A DNA stretch of 35,565 nucleotides from Comamonadaceae bacterium CG_4_10_14_3_um_filter_60_75 (GCA_002784245.1 PFKL01000119.1:1-35565); one strand, 5' to 3'; shown: positions 1 through 7,743, numbered from the stretch's first letter. Made by a program: numbers and translations. Notes: a model not told the origin generated them from the letters alone.

Positions 1-469
1 CGCATTTGCGACCCACCGACAGGGCGGCATCCACTTCTTCGATGCTCAGGCCTTTGATTGGGTTGTCTTTGTTGACTAAAACAGCCAGTGCATCGATGGC
101 CACACCCACAGCGGTGGGCTTGTAGCCGTGCTTCTTCTCAAAGCTCTCAACTTCCTTGGCCGTCATCATGCGGCTCATCGGACCAAAGTTGGATGCACCT
201 TCGGTCAAGGCGGGCGGCGCGGTAGAAGAGCCGGCACCCTGAATCTGGATGTTGACGTTGGGGTACAGACGCTTGTATTCCTCGGCCCAAAGGGTCATCA
301 GGTTGTTCAGGGTGTCAGAGCCCACGCTTGTGAAGTTGCCAGAAATGCCCGCAGCCTTTTGGTACACCGGCAAAGCGGCATCCACTTGAACGGCCTGTGC
401 AAACGCAGTACCTTGGGCGACGAAAGCCATCGCCACGGCGGTACAAGAGAATAGTGATTTCAATTTCAT
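1..469 (-). CDS. pstS: Phosphate ABC transporter substrate-binding protein PstS (C-terminus cut off by window edge)
   Basis: Periplasmic phosphate-binding protein that delivers phosphate to the PstCAB importer. Only the first 156 codons are present; the gene runs off the left edge. The start is the ATG at 469 with a typical signal peptide (MKLKSLFSCTAVAMAF, cleavage near residue 25). The mature part has the family segment TSVGSDTLNNLMTLWAEEY, then a QGAGSSTAPPALTEG phosphate-loop region and FGPMSRMM, as in PstS of Burkholderiales. It is divergent from phoU-phoB-phoR and preceded by a clear Pho box, so induction under phosphate starvation by PhoB is likely. pstC, pstA and pstB are expected to the left but are not visible. 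The family call is strong; phosphate as substrate is inferred from family and context. Confidence 0.93.
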   Translation of the reverse strand, partial: MKLKSLFSCTAVAMAFVAQGTAFAQAVQVDAALPVYQKAAGISGNFTSVGSDTLNNLMTLWAEEYKRLYPNVNIQIQGAGSSTAPPALTEGASNFGPMSRMMTAKEVESFEKKHGYKPTAVGVAIDALAVLVNKDNPIKGLSIEEVDAALSVGRKC

Positions 470-504
470 GGGTCAGTTCCTGTTGGGTTGAGTTGCTTTG
501 CGTT

Positions 505-523
505 GAATGAAATTCGTTCATTC
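505..523 (-). promoter_or_regulatory. Small inverted repeat in the pstS leader
   Basis: Arms GAATGAA (505-511) and TTCATTC (517-523) are separated by five bases. If transcription starts near 526, this hairpin would form the 5' end of the pstS mRNA. It might stabilise the transcript or be an operator half-site pair. The symmetry is seen; a role is speculation. Confidence 0.3.
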
Positions 524-532
524 AGCGGACGA

Positions 533-566
533 ACTGTAAGTGGCTAATGTGAAACTTTTATGACAG
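533..566 (-). promoter_or_regulatory. Pho box and -10 of the pstS promoter
   Basis: Reading the minus strand, CTGTCAT (566-560), AAAA (559-556) and GTTTCAC (555-549) match the PhoB-binding Pho box: two 7-base direct repeats of CTGTCAT type with a 4-base spacer. The first repeat is perfect and the second matches 5 of 7. Ten bases later comes a -10-like TACAGT (538-533). This is the usual arrangement where the Pho box replaces the -35 element. The pstS ATG lies about 64 bases after the -10. Confidence 0.82.
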
Positions 567-766
567 GTTTGAGAAATATGGCATCCAGTTCCCGGTTTTG
601 CCTTGTCTGTGCAAAAGCTGCCTTGCAAGTCGCCTTGGTACAAAGTCGCAAACAACAAGTTGTTGCTTTGCGAGAACTTGGCCAGTTTGATTCTGGAAAA
701 AAAGGGGGTGTCGCGCCTGAAGAACCACGCCTGTCTCTACTTTGATCGGCCCTGCGGCGGCTTTTT
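567..766. other. Rest of the 408-base pstS-phoU gap, no gene seen
   Basis: The part of the gap between the two Pho boxes contains no convincing coding region; short ORFs on both strands lack family resemblance and good ribosome binding sites. The one notable structure is a long inverted repeat at 646-673: TCGCAAA (646-652) pairs with TTTGCGA (667-673) and CAACA (653-657) with TGTTG (661-665), with one bulged base and a three-base loop. No T-run follows, so it is not an obvious terminator. Its placement between two divergent promoters would suit an operator or an architectural site. Confidence 0.4.
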
Positions 767-800
767 TTGTCATAAAAATGTCGCATTGATGTCTTAAACT
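767..800 (+). promoter_or_regulatory. Pho box and -10 of the phoU-phoB-phoR promoter
   Basis: TTGTCAT (767-773), AAAA (774-777) and ATGTCGC (778-784) form a second Pho box facing right, matching the CTGTCAT consensus in 6 of 7 and 5 of 7 bases. The spacer is the same AAAA as in the pstS box. After exactly ten bases there is a -10-like TAAACT (795-800), the same spacing as on the pstS side. It implies that phoU-phoB-phoR is autoactivated by PhoB. Confidence 0.75.
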
Positions 801-877
801 AGGCTTGGCCCAGGGAGGCGTAAGCTTACATCACCGGGCGCTTTGGTTAATTGGTGGCGACCAGACAAGGAAACAAC

Positions 878-1579
878 ATGAGCGACAAGCATTTATCAAC
901 CCAGTTTGACAGTGAATTGGGCGACGTTTCTTCCCGAGTGATGCAAATGGGGGGCTTAGTCGAATCGCAGATTCACAGAGCCATTTATGCGCTATCCGAA
1001 TTCAGTGTCGAGTCAGCCAATGAGGTTACGGCAGCGGAGAGCAAAGTCAATGCCATGGAGGTAGAGATTGACCGCGAGCTCTCCAGCATCATTGCCCGGC
1101 GCCAACCCACAGCGCGCGATTTGCGCCTGTTGATTGCTATCTCCAAGGCAACTGCCAACCTGGAACGGGTGGGTGACGAGGCAGAGAAAATTGCCCGCAT
1201 GGTGCGCTCCATCATTCAGAGTGGCTCGCCGCGGTCGCTGCCGTCCATGGAACTTCGGGTTGCCGCTGACATGGCCTCGGGCCAGTTGCGCAAGGCGCTT
1301 GATGCATTCGCCCGTCTTGACACGGCAACCGCTTTGGCTATTTTGAAGGAAGACGATTTGATCGACCGGGAATTCGATGGTTTTGTGCGCAAACTCATCA
1401 CTTACATGATGGAAGACCCGCGCACCATCTCGCCCAGCCTTGACTTGTTGTTTTTGGCCAAGGCCATCGAGCGGATCGGCGATCACGCCAAAAACATTGC
1501 CGAGCTGATCATCTACATCGTCAAAGGTGCAGATGTGCGTCACTCGTCCATGGAACAGATCGAATCGGCCGTGAAATGA
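878..1579 (+). CDS. phoU: Phosphate-signalling protein PhoU
   Basis: Cytoplasmic regulator that links the Pst transporter to the PhoR kinase and keeps the Pho regulon off when phosphate is plentiful. It has 233 residues and two PhoU three-helix repeats. Family hallmarks are the N-terminal HLSTQFDSELGDVSSRVMQMGG, the first-repeat ARDLRLLIAISKATANLERVGDEAEKIA, and the second-repeat LLFLAKAIERIGDHAKNIAE. The two ERxGD(E/H)A metal-site motifs are both present. The ATG at 878 is chosen over an upstream start at 851 because an AAGGA sits six bases before it and the family begins here. Its stop overlaps the phoB start by four bases (ATGA), indicating translational coupling. Confidence 0.96.
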   Translation: MSDKHLSTQFDSELGDVSSRVMQMGGLVESQIHRAIYALSEFSVESANEVTAAESKVNAMEVEIDRELSSIIARRQPTARDLRLLIAISKATANLERVGDEAEKIARMVRSIIQSGSPRSLPSMELRVAADMASGQLRKALDAFARLDTATALAILKEDDLIDREFDGFVRKLITYMMEDPRTISPSLDLLFLAKAIERIGDHAKNIAELIIYIVKGADVRHSSMEQIESAVK

Positions 1580-2295
1580 GGCGGGTGCCAACCGTTCTGA
1601 TCGTTGAAGACGAGCCGAGCATCGCCGAGTTGATCTCCGTTAACCTGCGGCACAGTGGTTTCCGTCCGATCTGGGCTATGGACGCCGTGACAGCCCAGGC
1701 TGAGCTGGAAGCCGCTTTGCCAGACGTCATTTTGTTGGACTGGATGCTGCCTGGAGAATCGGGCTTGACGCTGGCCAAGCGCTGGCGCGCGCATTCGCGC
1801 AGCAAGACGGTGCCGATCATCATGTTGACTGCGCGCGGCGATGAGGTTGACCGAGTGGCCGGGTTAGACGCGGGTGCCGACGATTACATTGCCAAACCTT
1901 TCTCCACCAAGGAGTTGCTGGCCCGCATCCGCGCCGTCTTGCGCCGGCGAGCACCCGAGCAGGACGTTTCGGTCGTGACGATGGGCAAGCTTGCTTTGGA
2001 TTCAGCGACCTACCGTGTCACCTTTGACGAGCAGCCGATCAAGCTCGGCCCCACGGAGTACAAGCTGTTGCTTTACCTGATGACGCACGCCGAACGCGTA
2101 CACAGTCGTGCGCAGCTGCTGGATCAAGTCTGGGGTGACCATGTTTTTATCGAAGAACGCACCGTCGATGTTCACGTCAAGCGTCTGCGCGAAGCACTTG
2201 GCGAATCGGCAGCGGCGATGATAGAAACCGTGCGCGGCGCCGGTTATCGGCTCACCGCCCAAAGCGCCAAGACGCAGTCAACGGCGGTCGCTTAA
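1576..2295 (+). CDS. phoB: Phosphate regulon response regulator PhoB
   Basis: DNA-binding response regulator of the OmpR/PhoB class, 239 residues. The receiver domain shows the acidic pair E11-D12, the phosphoacceptor D55 in DVILLDWMLPG, T85 in MLTARGDE and K107 in ADDYIAKPFS. The C-terminal winged helix (about 135-230) ends with the recognition-helix segment ERTVDVHVKRLREALG. It should bind the two Pho boxes in the pstS-phoU gap once phosphorylated by PhoR. The start overlaps the phoU stop as ATGA. phoR follows after 27 bases. Confidence 0.96.
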   Translation: MRRVPTVLIVEDEPSIAELISVNLRHSGFRPIWAMDAVTAQAELEAALPDVILLDWMLPGESGLTLAKRWRAHSRSKTVPIIMLTARGDEVDRVAGLDAGADDYIAKPFSTKELLARIRAVLRRRAPEQDVSVVTMGKLALDSATYRVTFDEQPIKLGPTEYKLLLYLMTHAERVHSRAQLLDQVWGDHVFIEERTVDVHVKRLREALGESAAAMIETVRGAGYRLTAQSAKTQSTAVA

Positions 2296-2322
2296 AGCCG
2301 CTAACACACACGGCGATTGCCC

Positions 2323-3654
2323 ATGTTTTTGCGCATCGGCACTTTTGTCGGTTATCAGGCGCTAGGCGCGGTAGCAGGGTGGCTGCTGAGCTACCGGGCT
2401 GATAGCCATGTTGCAGCTTTGTGGGGTAGCCTGCTGGGCGCGGCAATCTGGTTTGTGCTTGACGGCATGCGTGCGGCCAGGACGCTGCGTTGCCTGCGAT
2501 CAGAAGGCGCATTCATCGATCAGCGCAACAGCGGCGTCTGGAGTGAATTGTTGGCGCGTGCGGGGCGCTTGTATCGGTCAAAAGACAAGGCGCGGGCTGA
2601 GGCAGAAAACCGCTTGCAGGATTTTTTGTCAGCCTTACAGGCCTCGCCCAACGGCGTTGTATTGCTCGACAAGGCCCATTGCATTGAGTGGTGCAACCAG
2701 ACTGCGGCAACGCATTTTGGTCTGGATCTGGGGCGCGATTTATTGCAGAACATCGGCAACCTGGTACGAGACCCTGGCTTTGCCACTTATCTTGCAGCGC
2801 GCGATTTCAACCAGGAGCTGCTGCTGCCTGGTCGCCACAACACGCCATCACGGCCAGTGCGCTTGTCGCTGCAAATCCACCCCTACGGCGGCGGCCGCCT
2901 GTTGCTGCTGTCACGCGACGTGACCGCGCTAGAGCGGGCCGAAACCATGCGCCGTGATTTTGTCGCCAACGTGTCGCACGAGATCCGCACGCCGCTGACG
3001 GTGTTGTCGGGTTTCGTCGAAACGCTGCAAACGCTGGAGCTCAGCGACTCCGAGCGCGCCGATTACCTGGTTTTGATGGCACAACAAGCCTCGCGCATGC
3101 AGAGTCTGGTCGATGACTTGCTCACCTTGTCCCGGCTGGAGGGCAGTCCGATACCGGCCACCGATACATGGACGTCGACGCGCGACATCATGCGTCGGCT
3201 GGAGCAGGAGGCGCGCGCGCTATCGAAGCTGATTTGCAGCGATGCGCCAGCGCAACAACTGCATTTTGACTGCCAGTTTGACGGCGAACTTTCTGGTGGA
3301 GCCAGCGAGTTGCAAAGCGCCATGGGCAACTTGGTAAGCAATGCGGTGCGTTACACGCCAGCGGGCGGACAGATCAACGTGATGATGTGCCTGCTTGGCG
3401 ATGGTCAGTTGTTTTTTGAAGTCCGTGACAGTGGCCCTGGCATCTCCAGTGAGCACCTGCCACGCTTGACCGAGCGTTTTTACCGGGTCGACCGCAGCCG
3501 TTCGCGCGAGACCGGCGGCACCGGTTTGGGACTGGCCATCGTCAAGCACGTGGCGCAGCGTCATGGTGCCGAACTGTCGATCGACAGCAAGCTGGGCCAT
3601 GGGTCAACGTTCGGCCTGCTTTTCCCGACGATGCGGGTGCGCGCAACACAATGA
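2323..3654 (+). CDS. phoR: Phosphate regulon sensor histidine kinase PhoR
   Basis: Inner-membrane sensor kinase that phosphorylates PhoB, 443 residues from the ATG at 2323 (a TTG two codons earlier is possible; neither has a strong ribosome binding site). Two short hydrophobic segments near residues 8-50 have little periplasmic sequence between them, as in PhoR, so phosphate is sensed through Pst/PhoU rather than by a periplasmic domain. A PAS-like domain follows (about 98-205), then the H box RRDFVANVSHEIRTPL (phospho-His about 219), N box GNLVSNAVRY, G1 box RDSGPGIS, F box ERFYRVD and G2 box GGTGLGLAIV. The gene ends five bases from the convergent membrane-protein gene, with no terminator between them. 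Confidence 0.94.
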   Translation: MFLRIGTFVGYQALGAVAGWLLSYRADSHVAALWGSLLGAAIWFVLDGMRAARTLRCLRSEGAFIDQRNSGVWSELLARAGRLYRSKDKARAEAENRLQDFLSALQASPNGVVLLDKAHCIEWCNQTAATHFGLDLGRDLLQNIGNLVRDPGFATYLAARDFNQELLLPGRHNTPSRPVRLSLQIHPYGGGRLLLLSRDVTALERAETMRRDFVANVSHEIRTPLTVLSGFVETLQTLELSDSERADYLVLMAQQASRMQSLVDDLLTLSRLEGSPIPATDTWTSTRDIMRRLEQEARALSKLICSDAPAQQLHFDCQFDGELSGGASELQSAMGNLVSNAVRYTPAGGQINVMMCLLGDGQLFFEVRDSGPGISSEHLPRLTERFYRVDRSRSRETGGTGLGLAIVKHVAQRHGAELSIDSKLGHGSTFGLLFPTMRVRATQ

Positions 3655-3659
3655 GCTGT

Positions 3660-5366
3660 TCAGTTGGCTTCTTTGCGTTCAAACAGCAACAATTTTTCTT
3701 GCATGTTTGCTGGGTGACTAAAGACCGCGTGCAGTTGCCAGGGTCGGTCGGGGATAAAGCCAGCGGTCACGTTCGTATCTTCACCATCGGCGATCAACCA
3801 GGGGCATTTGACGCCGGTTTCAAAAGGTTTGACCTTGAGCCCGCCGTGAAACTGAAAAGCAGCAATCTGACTGCGTTTGAGTCCCAACGTTGAAACGCAG
3901 GTGACCCGCTCAGGCATCAGCGCGCTAGCCTGCTTGACCATGGGTGCATAACTGCGCGCGTAGTCCAGCAGCGGCAGCCACAAGGTCATCAACAGCAGCC
4001 AACACAACGCAGCGCCGCCAGCGGGCAAGACCAGACTTTTCCAGAGTGCATAGCGATGCCGACCAACACGCCATTTGACCAACCAAGCCCAAGTCAGACT
4101 TGCGCCAAAAGCTATTAAAAACAAAGCAAGAGAAAAGCTGTGAACAAAACCTGGTGCCAGCCGTGCAACGTTTTGCGCCGGTTGTGCAGGAATGCCGGTT
4201 TGCAGCGAAATCCAGACCACCCAGATGATCAGGGCGCAGCCGCTGAAAAAAATCAGGGTGAACCAGTCAATCAGCGCCGACACGCTGCGCCTGAGTGTGG
4301 GCAGCGCAAAAGCAGCCAATGCCGCCAGTGCCGGCAGTGCCAACAGCAGCGAGCGATCGGCAGCATCGGTGGACAGGGTGGCGGCGCTGGCCACCAGTAC
4401 GAACCACAGCGGCAGCCAGATGTGCCGGCCACCGAAATGCAGCCGCAGCCATTGGTGCCGCCAGCGCCACAGCGTCCAGACGGCCAACGGCCAGGCCGGC
4501 CAGGTAAACCATAAAAACAGGCGCCCAAGGCTCTGCCACTGCGCTGTCGCCTGCGGTAAATCAATGCGCCATTGCCAAAGGCCAAGCCGGGAAGCCATCA
4601 GCGCGCTCAGCACAGTCATGGCCAGGACGCCCAGGGCCCGGCGCTTGCGCGCTTTGGCGTCCTGCGCGGTGCCTGCTTTCTCAAGCAGGTAGACGGCGGC
4701 ACAGCCCAAACCCAAAGCCAAAGAGATGCTGGGGGCGCCTGAGAGCGTCAAGCCGAATAGCCCGATGGCGGCTGTCATTGCGGGCGTGAGAGTGCGTGTT
4801 GGCAAGGCGGCACTGGCGTAGAACAACAGCGCGGCAAAACACAGCTGCGCCAGTGCCGGTGTGGTTTCGTGCCCCAACTGTGCCAGCCCCAGGCAGGCCA
4901 TCAGGGCCAGCAAACCGCCGTCCGCCACCGCACGGGCGTAGTCAGTGGGTTTGGCCTCACCGCCAAAAGCGAAGGCGACCGGTTGCGCCAGCGGACTGCG
5001 CGCCAGGTAATACGTGGCGTACCAAGTGGCGATCATCGCCGTGGCCAGCAAGGCAATATAGGGCAGACGCACTGCCAAGTCAGCTGTCAACCAGGGCGGC
5101 GCTACTTTGATGGTCCAGGCACCCAGCCAATACGGCAGCAGCGCGTCGATTTCAGGCTTGACGCCACCAAGGGTGGGGTTAAACCAGTCGGCCGTGCCAC
5201 GCGCAAGTTCGGCCATGTACCCGAACGCAGTCAGGTCTTCGCGTTTCCAGGGACCACGCCCAAGAAAGCCGGGTAACAAATAGACCAGTCCAAAAGCCCA
5301 CAAAGCCCAGCGCGGCAGACGACGGGTTGCGTTCTGGGCAACGATGGCGGGGGTAGGCTGATTCAC
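3660..5366 (-). CDS. ArnT/PMT-like GT-C fold membrane glycosyltransferase
   Basis: Polytopic inner-membrane protein with roughly a dozen hydrophobic segments, resembling the ArnT/PMT (GT83/GT39) family that moves sugars from polyprenyl phosphate to lipid A or proteins. After the first membrane segment comes GRGPWKREDLTAFG, then GTADWFNPTLGG and an LPYWLGAW stretch, aligning with the ArnT first-loop pattern (acidic pair, GDW..P.L.G, ..YW). Acceptor and donor cannot be told from sequence. The start is uncertain. The longest frame begins at a GTG at 5414, but that codon lies inside the rpmE terminator hairpin, so the GTG at 5366 is preferred (568 residues); neither has a clear ribosome binding site. 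It is convergent with phoR and follows rpmE on the same strand. Confidence 0.7.
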   Translation of the reverse strand: MNQPTPAIVAQNATRRLPRWALWAFGLVYLLPGFLGRGPWKREDLTAFGYMAELARGTADWFNPTLGGVKPEIDALLPYWLGAWTIKVAPPWLTADLAVRLPYIALLATAMIATWYATYYLARSPLAQPVAFAFGGEAKPTDYARAVADGGLLALMACLGLAQLGHETTPALAQLCFAALLFYASAALPTRTLTPAMTAAIGLFGLTLSGAPSISLALGLGCAAVYLLEKAGTAQDAKARKRRALGVLAMTVLSALMASRLGLWQWRIDLPQATAQWQSLGRLFLWFTWPAWPLAVWTLWRWRHQWLRLHFGGRHIWLPLWFVLVASAATLSTDAADRSLLLALPALAALAAFALPTLRRSVSALIDWFTLIFFSGCALIIWVVWISLQTGIPAQPAQNVARLAPGFVHSFSLALFLIAFGASLTWAWLVKWRVGRHRYALWKSLVLPAGGAALCWLLLMTLWLPLLDYARSYAPMVKQASALMPERVTCVSTLGLKRSQIAAFQFHGGLKVKPFETGVKCPWLIADGEDTNVTAGFIPDRPWQLHAVFSHPANMQEKLLLFERKEAN

Positions 5367-5400
5367 CGGCGCAACGTGTGGAGATGCGGTAGGGCTCAAA

Positions 5401-5433
5401 TAAAAAGGCAGCACGGGCTAACCCGGCTGCCTT
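5401..5433 (-). terminator. Rho-independent terminator after rpmE
   Basis: On the minus strand AAGGCAGC (5433-5426) pairs with GCTGCCTT (5412-5405), and inside it CGGG pairs with CCCG around a TTAG loop with one unpaired base. The downstream arm runs straight into TTTTTA. It is a textbook intrinsic terminator about 20 bases after the rpmE stop. Confidence 0.9.
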
Positions 5434-5453
5434 GCACAGAGCGCAAAAAATGC

Positions 5454-5711
5454 TTATTTGGCAGCGGTTTTGCCAAAGCGGTTGCGGAATTTCTCGACGC
5501 GACCGCCCATGTTGTCGACCGACTTTTGCGTGCCGGTGTAAAACGGATGCGATTCACTGGATGTATCGAGCTTGAACATAGGCAACTCACGGCCGTCTTC
5601 CATCTTGATCATTTCCTTGGTGTTGGCGCAGGAACGGGTCACGAACTTGAAACCATTAGACGAGTCCAGGAAACAAATTTCGCGGTAATTGGGGTGAATG
5701 CCTTCTTTCAT
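5454..5711 (-). CDS. rpmE2: 50S ribosomal protein L31 type B
   Basis: Ribosomal protein of the large subunit, 85 residues. It starts MKEGIHPNYREICFLDSS and has the type-B signature HPFYTGTQKSVDNMGGRVEKFRNRFG. The cysteines that bind zinc in type-A L31 are absent, so this is the zinc-independent form, which in many bacteria replaces the zinc form under zinc limitation. The ATG at 5711 has a good GGAGAAG ribosome binding site. It follows rho on the same strand with its own candidate -10 and ends at a strong terminator. No zinc-regulator (Zur) site was recognised. Confidence 0.96.
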   Translation of the reverse strand: MKEGIHPNYREICFLDSSNGFKFVTRSCANTKEMIKMEDGRELPMFKLDTSSESHPFYTGTQKSVDNMGGRVEKFRNRFGKTAAK

Positions 5712-5803
5712 GTCTTCTCCATCAGTTGCGTTAGCCGCGCCAGCCCTTGCTCAAACCGTTTGGGCAATTCAAAGCCAGACGTACTTGTCGCGTAAAACCG
5801 CGG

Positions 5804-5809
5804 ATTATA
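5804..5809 (-). promoter_or_regulatory. Candidate -10 element for rpmE2
   Basis: A perfect TATAAT lies on the minus strand just after the rho stop codon, about 93 bases before the rpmE2 start. No convincing -35 is visible at the right distance inside the end of rho, so the promoter would be weak or extended in type. Confidence 0.4.
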
Positions 5810-5817
5810 AGGCAGCT

Positions 5818-7083
5818 CTAGCCACCGCGACGCATCATGTCGAAGAACTCGCTGTTGGTCTTGGTGGCCTTCATTTGTTTGAGCACCATTTCCATCGCCT
5901 CGATTTCGTCCATGTTGTACAGGAACTGACGCAAGATACGCGTCTTTTGCAGAATTTCTGGCTGCAACAGCAACTCCTCACGGCGGGTGCCACTGCGGTT
6001 GAGCTGGATCGACGGAAACACGCGCTTTTCGTAAAGACGGCGGTCCAGGTGAATTTCAGAGTTACCGGTGCCTTTGAATTCTTCAAAGATCACTTCGTCC
6101 ATGCGGCTGCCGGTGTCAACCAAAGCGGTGGCGATGATGGTCAGCGAGCCGCCTTCTTCCACATTGCGGGCGGCACCCAAAAAGCGCTTGGGGCGTTGCA
6201 AGGCGTTGGCATCGACGCCGCCAGTGAGCACCTTGCCGCTGGAGGGCACCACGTTGTTGTAAGCGCGCGCCAGCCGGGTGATTGAGTCGAGCAGAATCAC
6301 CACGTCTTTTTTCAGTTCGACCAGGCGCTTGGCGCGCTCAATCACCATCTCGGCCACATGCACGTGTCGCGCTGCGGGTTCATCGAAGGTGGAGGCAATC
6401 ACCTCACCCTTGACGGTGCGCTGCATTTCGGTCACTTCTTCGGGGCGTTCATCGACCAGCAGCACCATCATGTAGCTGTCGGGGTAGTTTGCAGCAATGG
6501 CGTGGGCCATGTGCTGCATCATCACCGTTTTGCCGCTCTTGGGCGGTGCCACCAACAAGGCGCGTTGGCCTTTGCCGATGGGCGCGATGATGTCAATGAT
6601 GCGGCCGGTGATGTTCTCGTCGCTCTTGACGCCGTCGCGCTCCAGACGCATTTGTTCTTTGGGGAACAGCGGCGTCAGGTTTTCAAACATCACCTTGTGT
6701 TTGTTTTCTTCCGGGCCGCCACCGTTGACTTTTTCGAGCTTGTTCAGGGCAAAGTAGCGCTCGCCGTCTTTCGGGGTGCGCACTTCACCTTCGATCATGT
6801 CGCCGGTGTGCAGGTTGAAGCGGCGCACCTGGCTCGGGCTGATGTAGATGTCGTCGGTCGAGGCGGTGTAGCTGGTGTCGGGGCTACGCAGGAAGCCAAA
6901 ACCGTCAGGCAGAATCTCCAGCACGCCGTCGGCAAAAATTTGCTCGCCGGCCCTAGCACGTTTCTTGATGATGGCAAACATCAGCTCCTGTTTGCGCATG
7001 CGCCCGGTGTTTTCAATCTCAAGATCTTCGGCTTGCTTGAGGACTTCTGACACGTGCAGTGCCTTGAGTTCGTTGATGTGCAT
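5818..7083 (-). CDS. rho: Transcription termination factor Rho
   Basis: Hexameric RNA-dependent ATPase that ends transcription, 421 residues. It begins MHINELKALHVSEVL (Rho N-terminal domain), followed by a cold-shock-like RNA-binding domain with GFGFLRSPDTSY near 61-73. The ATPase core has the P-loop APPKSGKT (179-186), VLLVDERPEEVTEM, and the Walker B VVILLDSITRLARAYN (D266). The Q- and R-loop regions look intact (SGKVLTGGVDANAL). The ATG at 7083 matches the family start, although no clear Shine-Dalgarno precedes it. The gene follows trxA, as in E. coli, but a terminator and a long structured leader separate the two. Confidence 0.98.
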   Translation of the reverse strand: MHINELKALHVSEVLKQAEDLEIENTGRMRKQELMFAIIKKRARAGEQIFADGVLEILPDGFGFLRSPDTSYTASTDDIYISPSQVRRFNLHTGDMIEGEVRTPKDGERYFALNKLEKVNGGGPEENKHKVMFENLTPLFPKEQMRLERDGVKSDENITGRIIDIIAPIGKGQRALLVAPPKSGKTVMMQHMAHAIAANYPDSYMMVLLVDERPEEVTEMQRTVKGEVIASTFDEPAARHVHVAEMVIERAKRLVELKKDVVILLDSITRLARAYNNVVPSSGKVLTGGVDANALQRPKRFLGAARNVEEGGSLTIIATALVDTGSRMDEVIFEEFKGTGNSEIHLDRRLYEKRVFPSIQLNRSGTRREELLLQPEILQKTRILRQFLYNMDEIEAMEMVLKQMKATKTNSEFFDMMRRGG

Positions 7084-7095
7084 GAGTTAACGCGT

Positions 7096-7164
7096 TCGTT
7101 GGAGAGAGCAATAAGGGGGAGGAGTTGGCGGCTTGACTTGTCTGGATGAAGTCCCATAAGCCGC
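7096..7164 (-). promoter_or_regulatory. rho leader: long hairpin followed by a pyrimidine-rich tract
   Basis: Reading the minus strand, GCGGCTT (7164-7158) pairs with AAGCCGC (7134-7128), and inside it GACTT (7153-7149) pairs with AAGTC (7139-7135), giving twelve pairs with one internal bulge. The next ~30 bases up to about 7096 are almost purine-poor (runs such as CTCCTCCCCCTT and CTCTCTCC), resembling a Rho utilisation site. The rho leader in E. coli is known to attenuate by Rho itself; autoregulation here is an inference from these features. Confidence 0.45.
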
Positions 7165-7223
7165 TGCCTGCGACGCTGACCGCGCTTGAATAAAGTGCCA
7201 GCGAGCAACTAAATTATGACAGG

Positions 7224-7250
7224 AAAAAATCCCCGGATCACCTTCCGGGG
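7224..7250 (-). terminator. Rho-independent terminator after trxA
   Basis: On the minus strand CCCCGGA (7250-7244) and TCCGGGG (7237-7231) form a GC-rich stem with a six-base loop, followed at once by ATTTTTT (7230-7224). It lies about 37 bases after the trxA stop. Confidence 0.92.
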
Positions 7251-7286
7251 CAGGGCGGGTGCACGCCATCCGCTAGCAAAACGCGA

Positions 7287-7619
7287 TCAAACCAATTGTT
7301 GGTCGATAAAAGCGGTCAACTGCGCCTTGCTCATGGCGCCCACTTTGGTCGCGGCCAGTTGGCCTTTTTTGAAGACCATCAGCGTCGGGATGCCACGAAT
7401 ACCAAACTTGGCCGGAATTTCGCGGTTCTCGTCGACGTTCATCTTGGCAATTTGAAGCTTGCCGTCGTAGCCGGTGGCTACCTCATCCAAAATGGGGGCG
7501 ATCATTTTGCATGGGCCACACCATTCGGCCCAATAGTCCACCAGCACGGGGACATCTGATTGCAAAACATCGCTCTCGAAAGAGGCGTCAGACACGTGTT
7601 TGATGAGTTCACTGGCCAT
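7287..7619 (-). CDS. trxA: Thioredoxin 1
   Basis: Cytoplasmic disulfide reductase, 110 residues, the usual length. It carries the redox site YWAEWCGPCKM (C34 and C37), the conserved cis-proline segment IRGIPTLMVF and the buried Asp of VLVDYW. It reduces ribonucleotide reductase, PAPS reductase, methionine sulfoxide reductase and many other proteins. The ATG at 7619 has AGGA seven bases upstream. The gene has its own terminator before rho, and diverges from the flavoprotein gene at 7744. Confidence 0.98.
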   Translation of the reverse strand: MASELIKHVSDASFESDVLQSDVPVLVDYWAEWCGPCKMIAPILDEVATGYDGKLQIAKMNVDENREIPAKFGIRGIPTLMVFKKGQLAATKVGAMSKAQLTAFIDQQLV

Positions 7620-7743
7620 GATTTTCCTGTTGGTGATTAAAAAAGATGGCGAAATTGTGACAGAAAGCGCAAAGACCCATCAATGGCGGCCAGTTACCAT
7701 GCCGAAGCCGCCAACACATTTTGACTGTGCGGCCAAAAACTTT

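Noticed and set aside
544..797. Several short frames on both strands in the pstS-phoU gap
   Set aside because: They overlap both Pho boxes and each other, lack ribosome binding sites, and resemble nothing known.
820..829. Ten-base palindrome GTAAGCTTAC in the phoU leader
   Set aside because: Ten bases with no other support is close to chance, and no known operator matches.
4085..4125. Possible repeat fragment (AAAGCTATTAAAAAC) inside the glycosyltransferase gene
   Set aside because: Only one block is present, and it encodes an ordinary hydrophobic segment; chance is the simpler reading.
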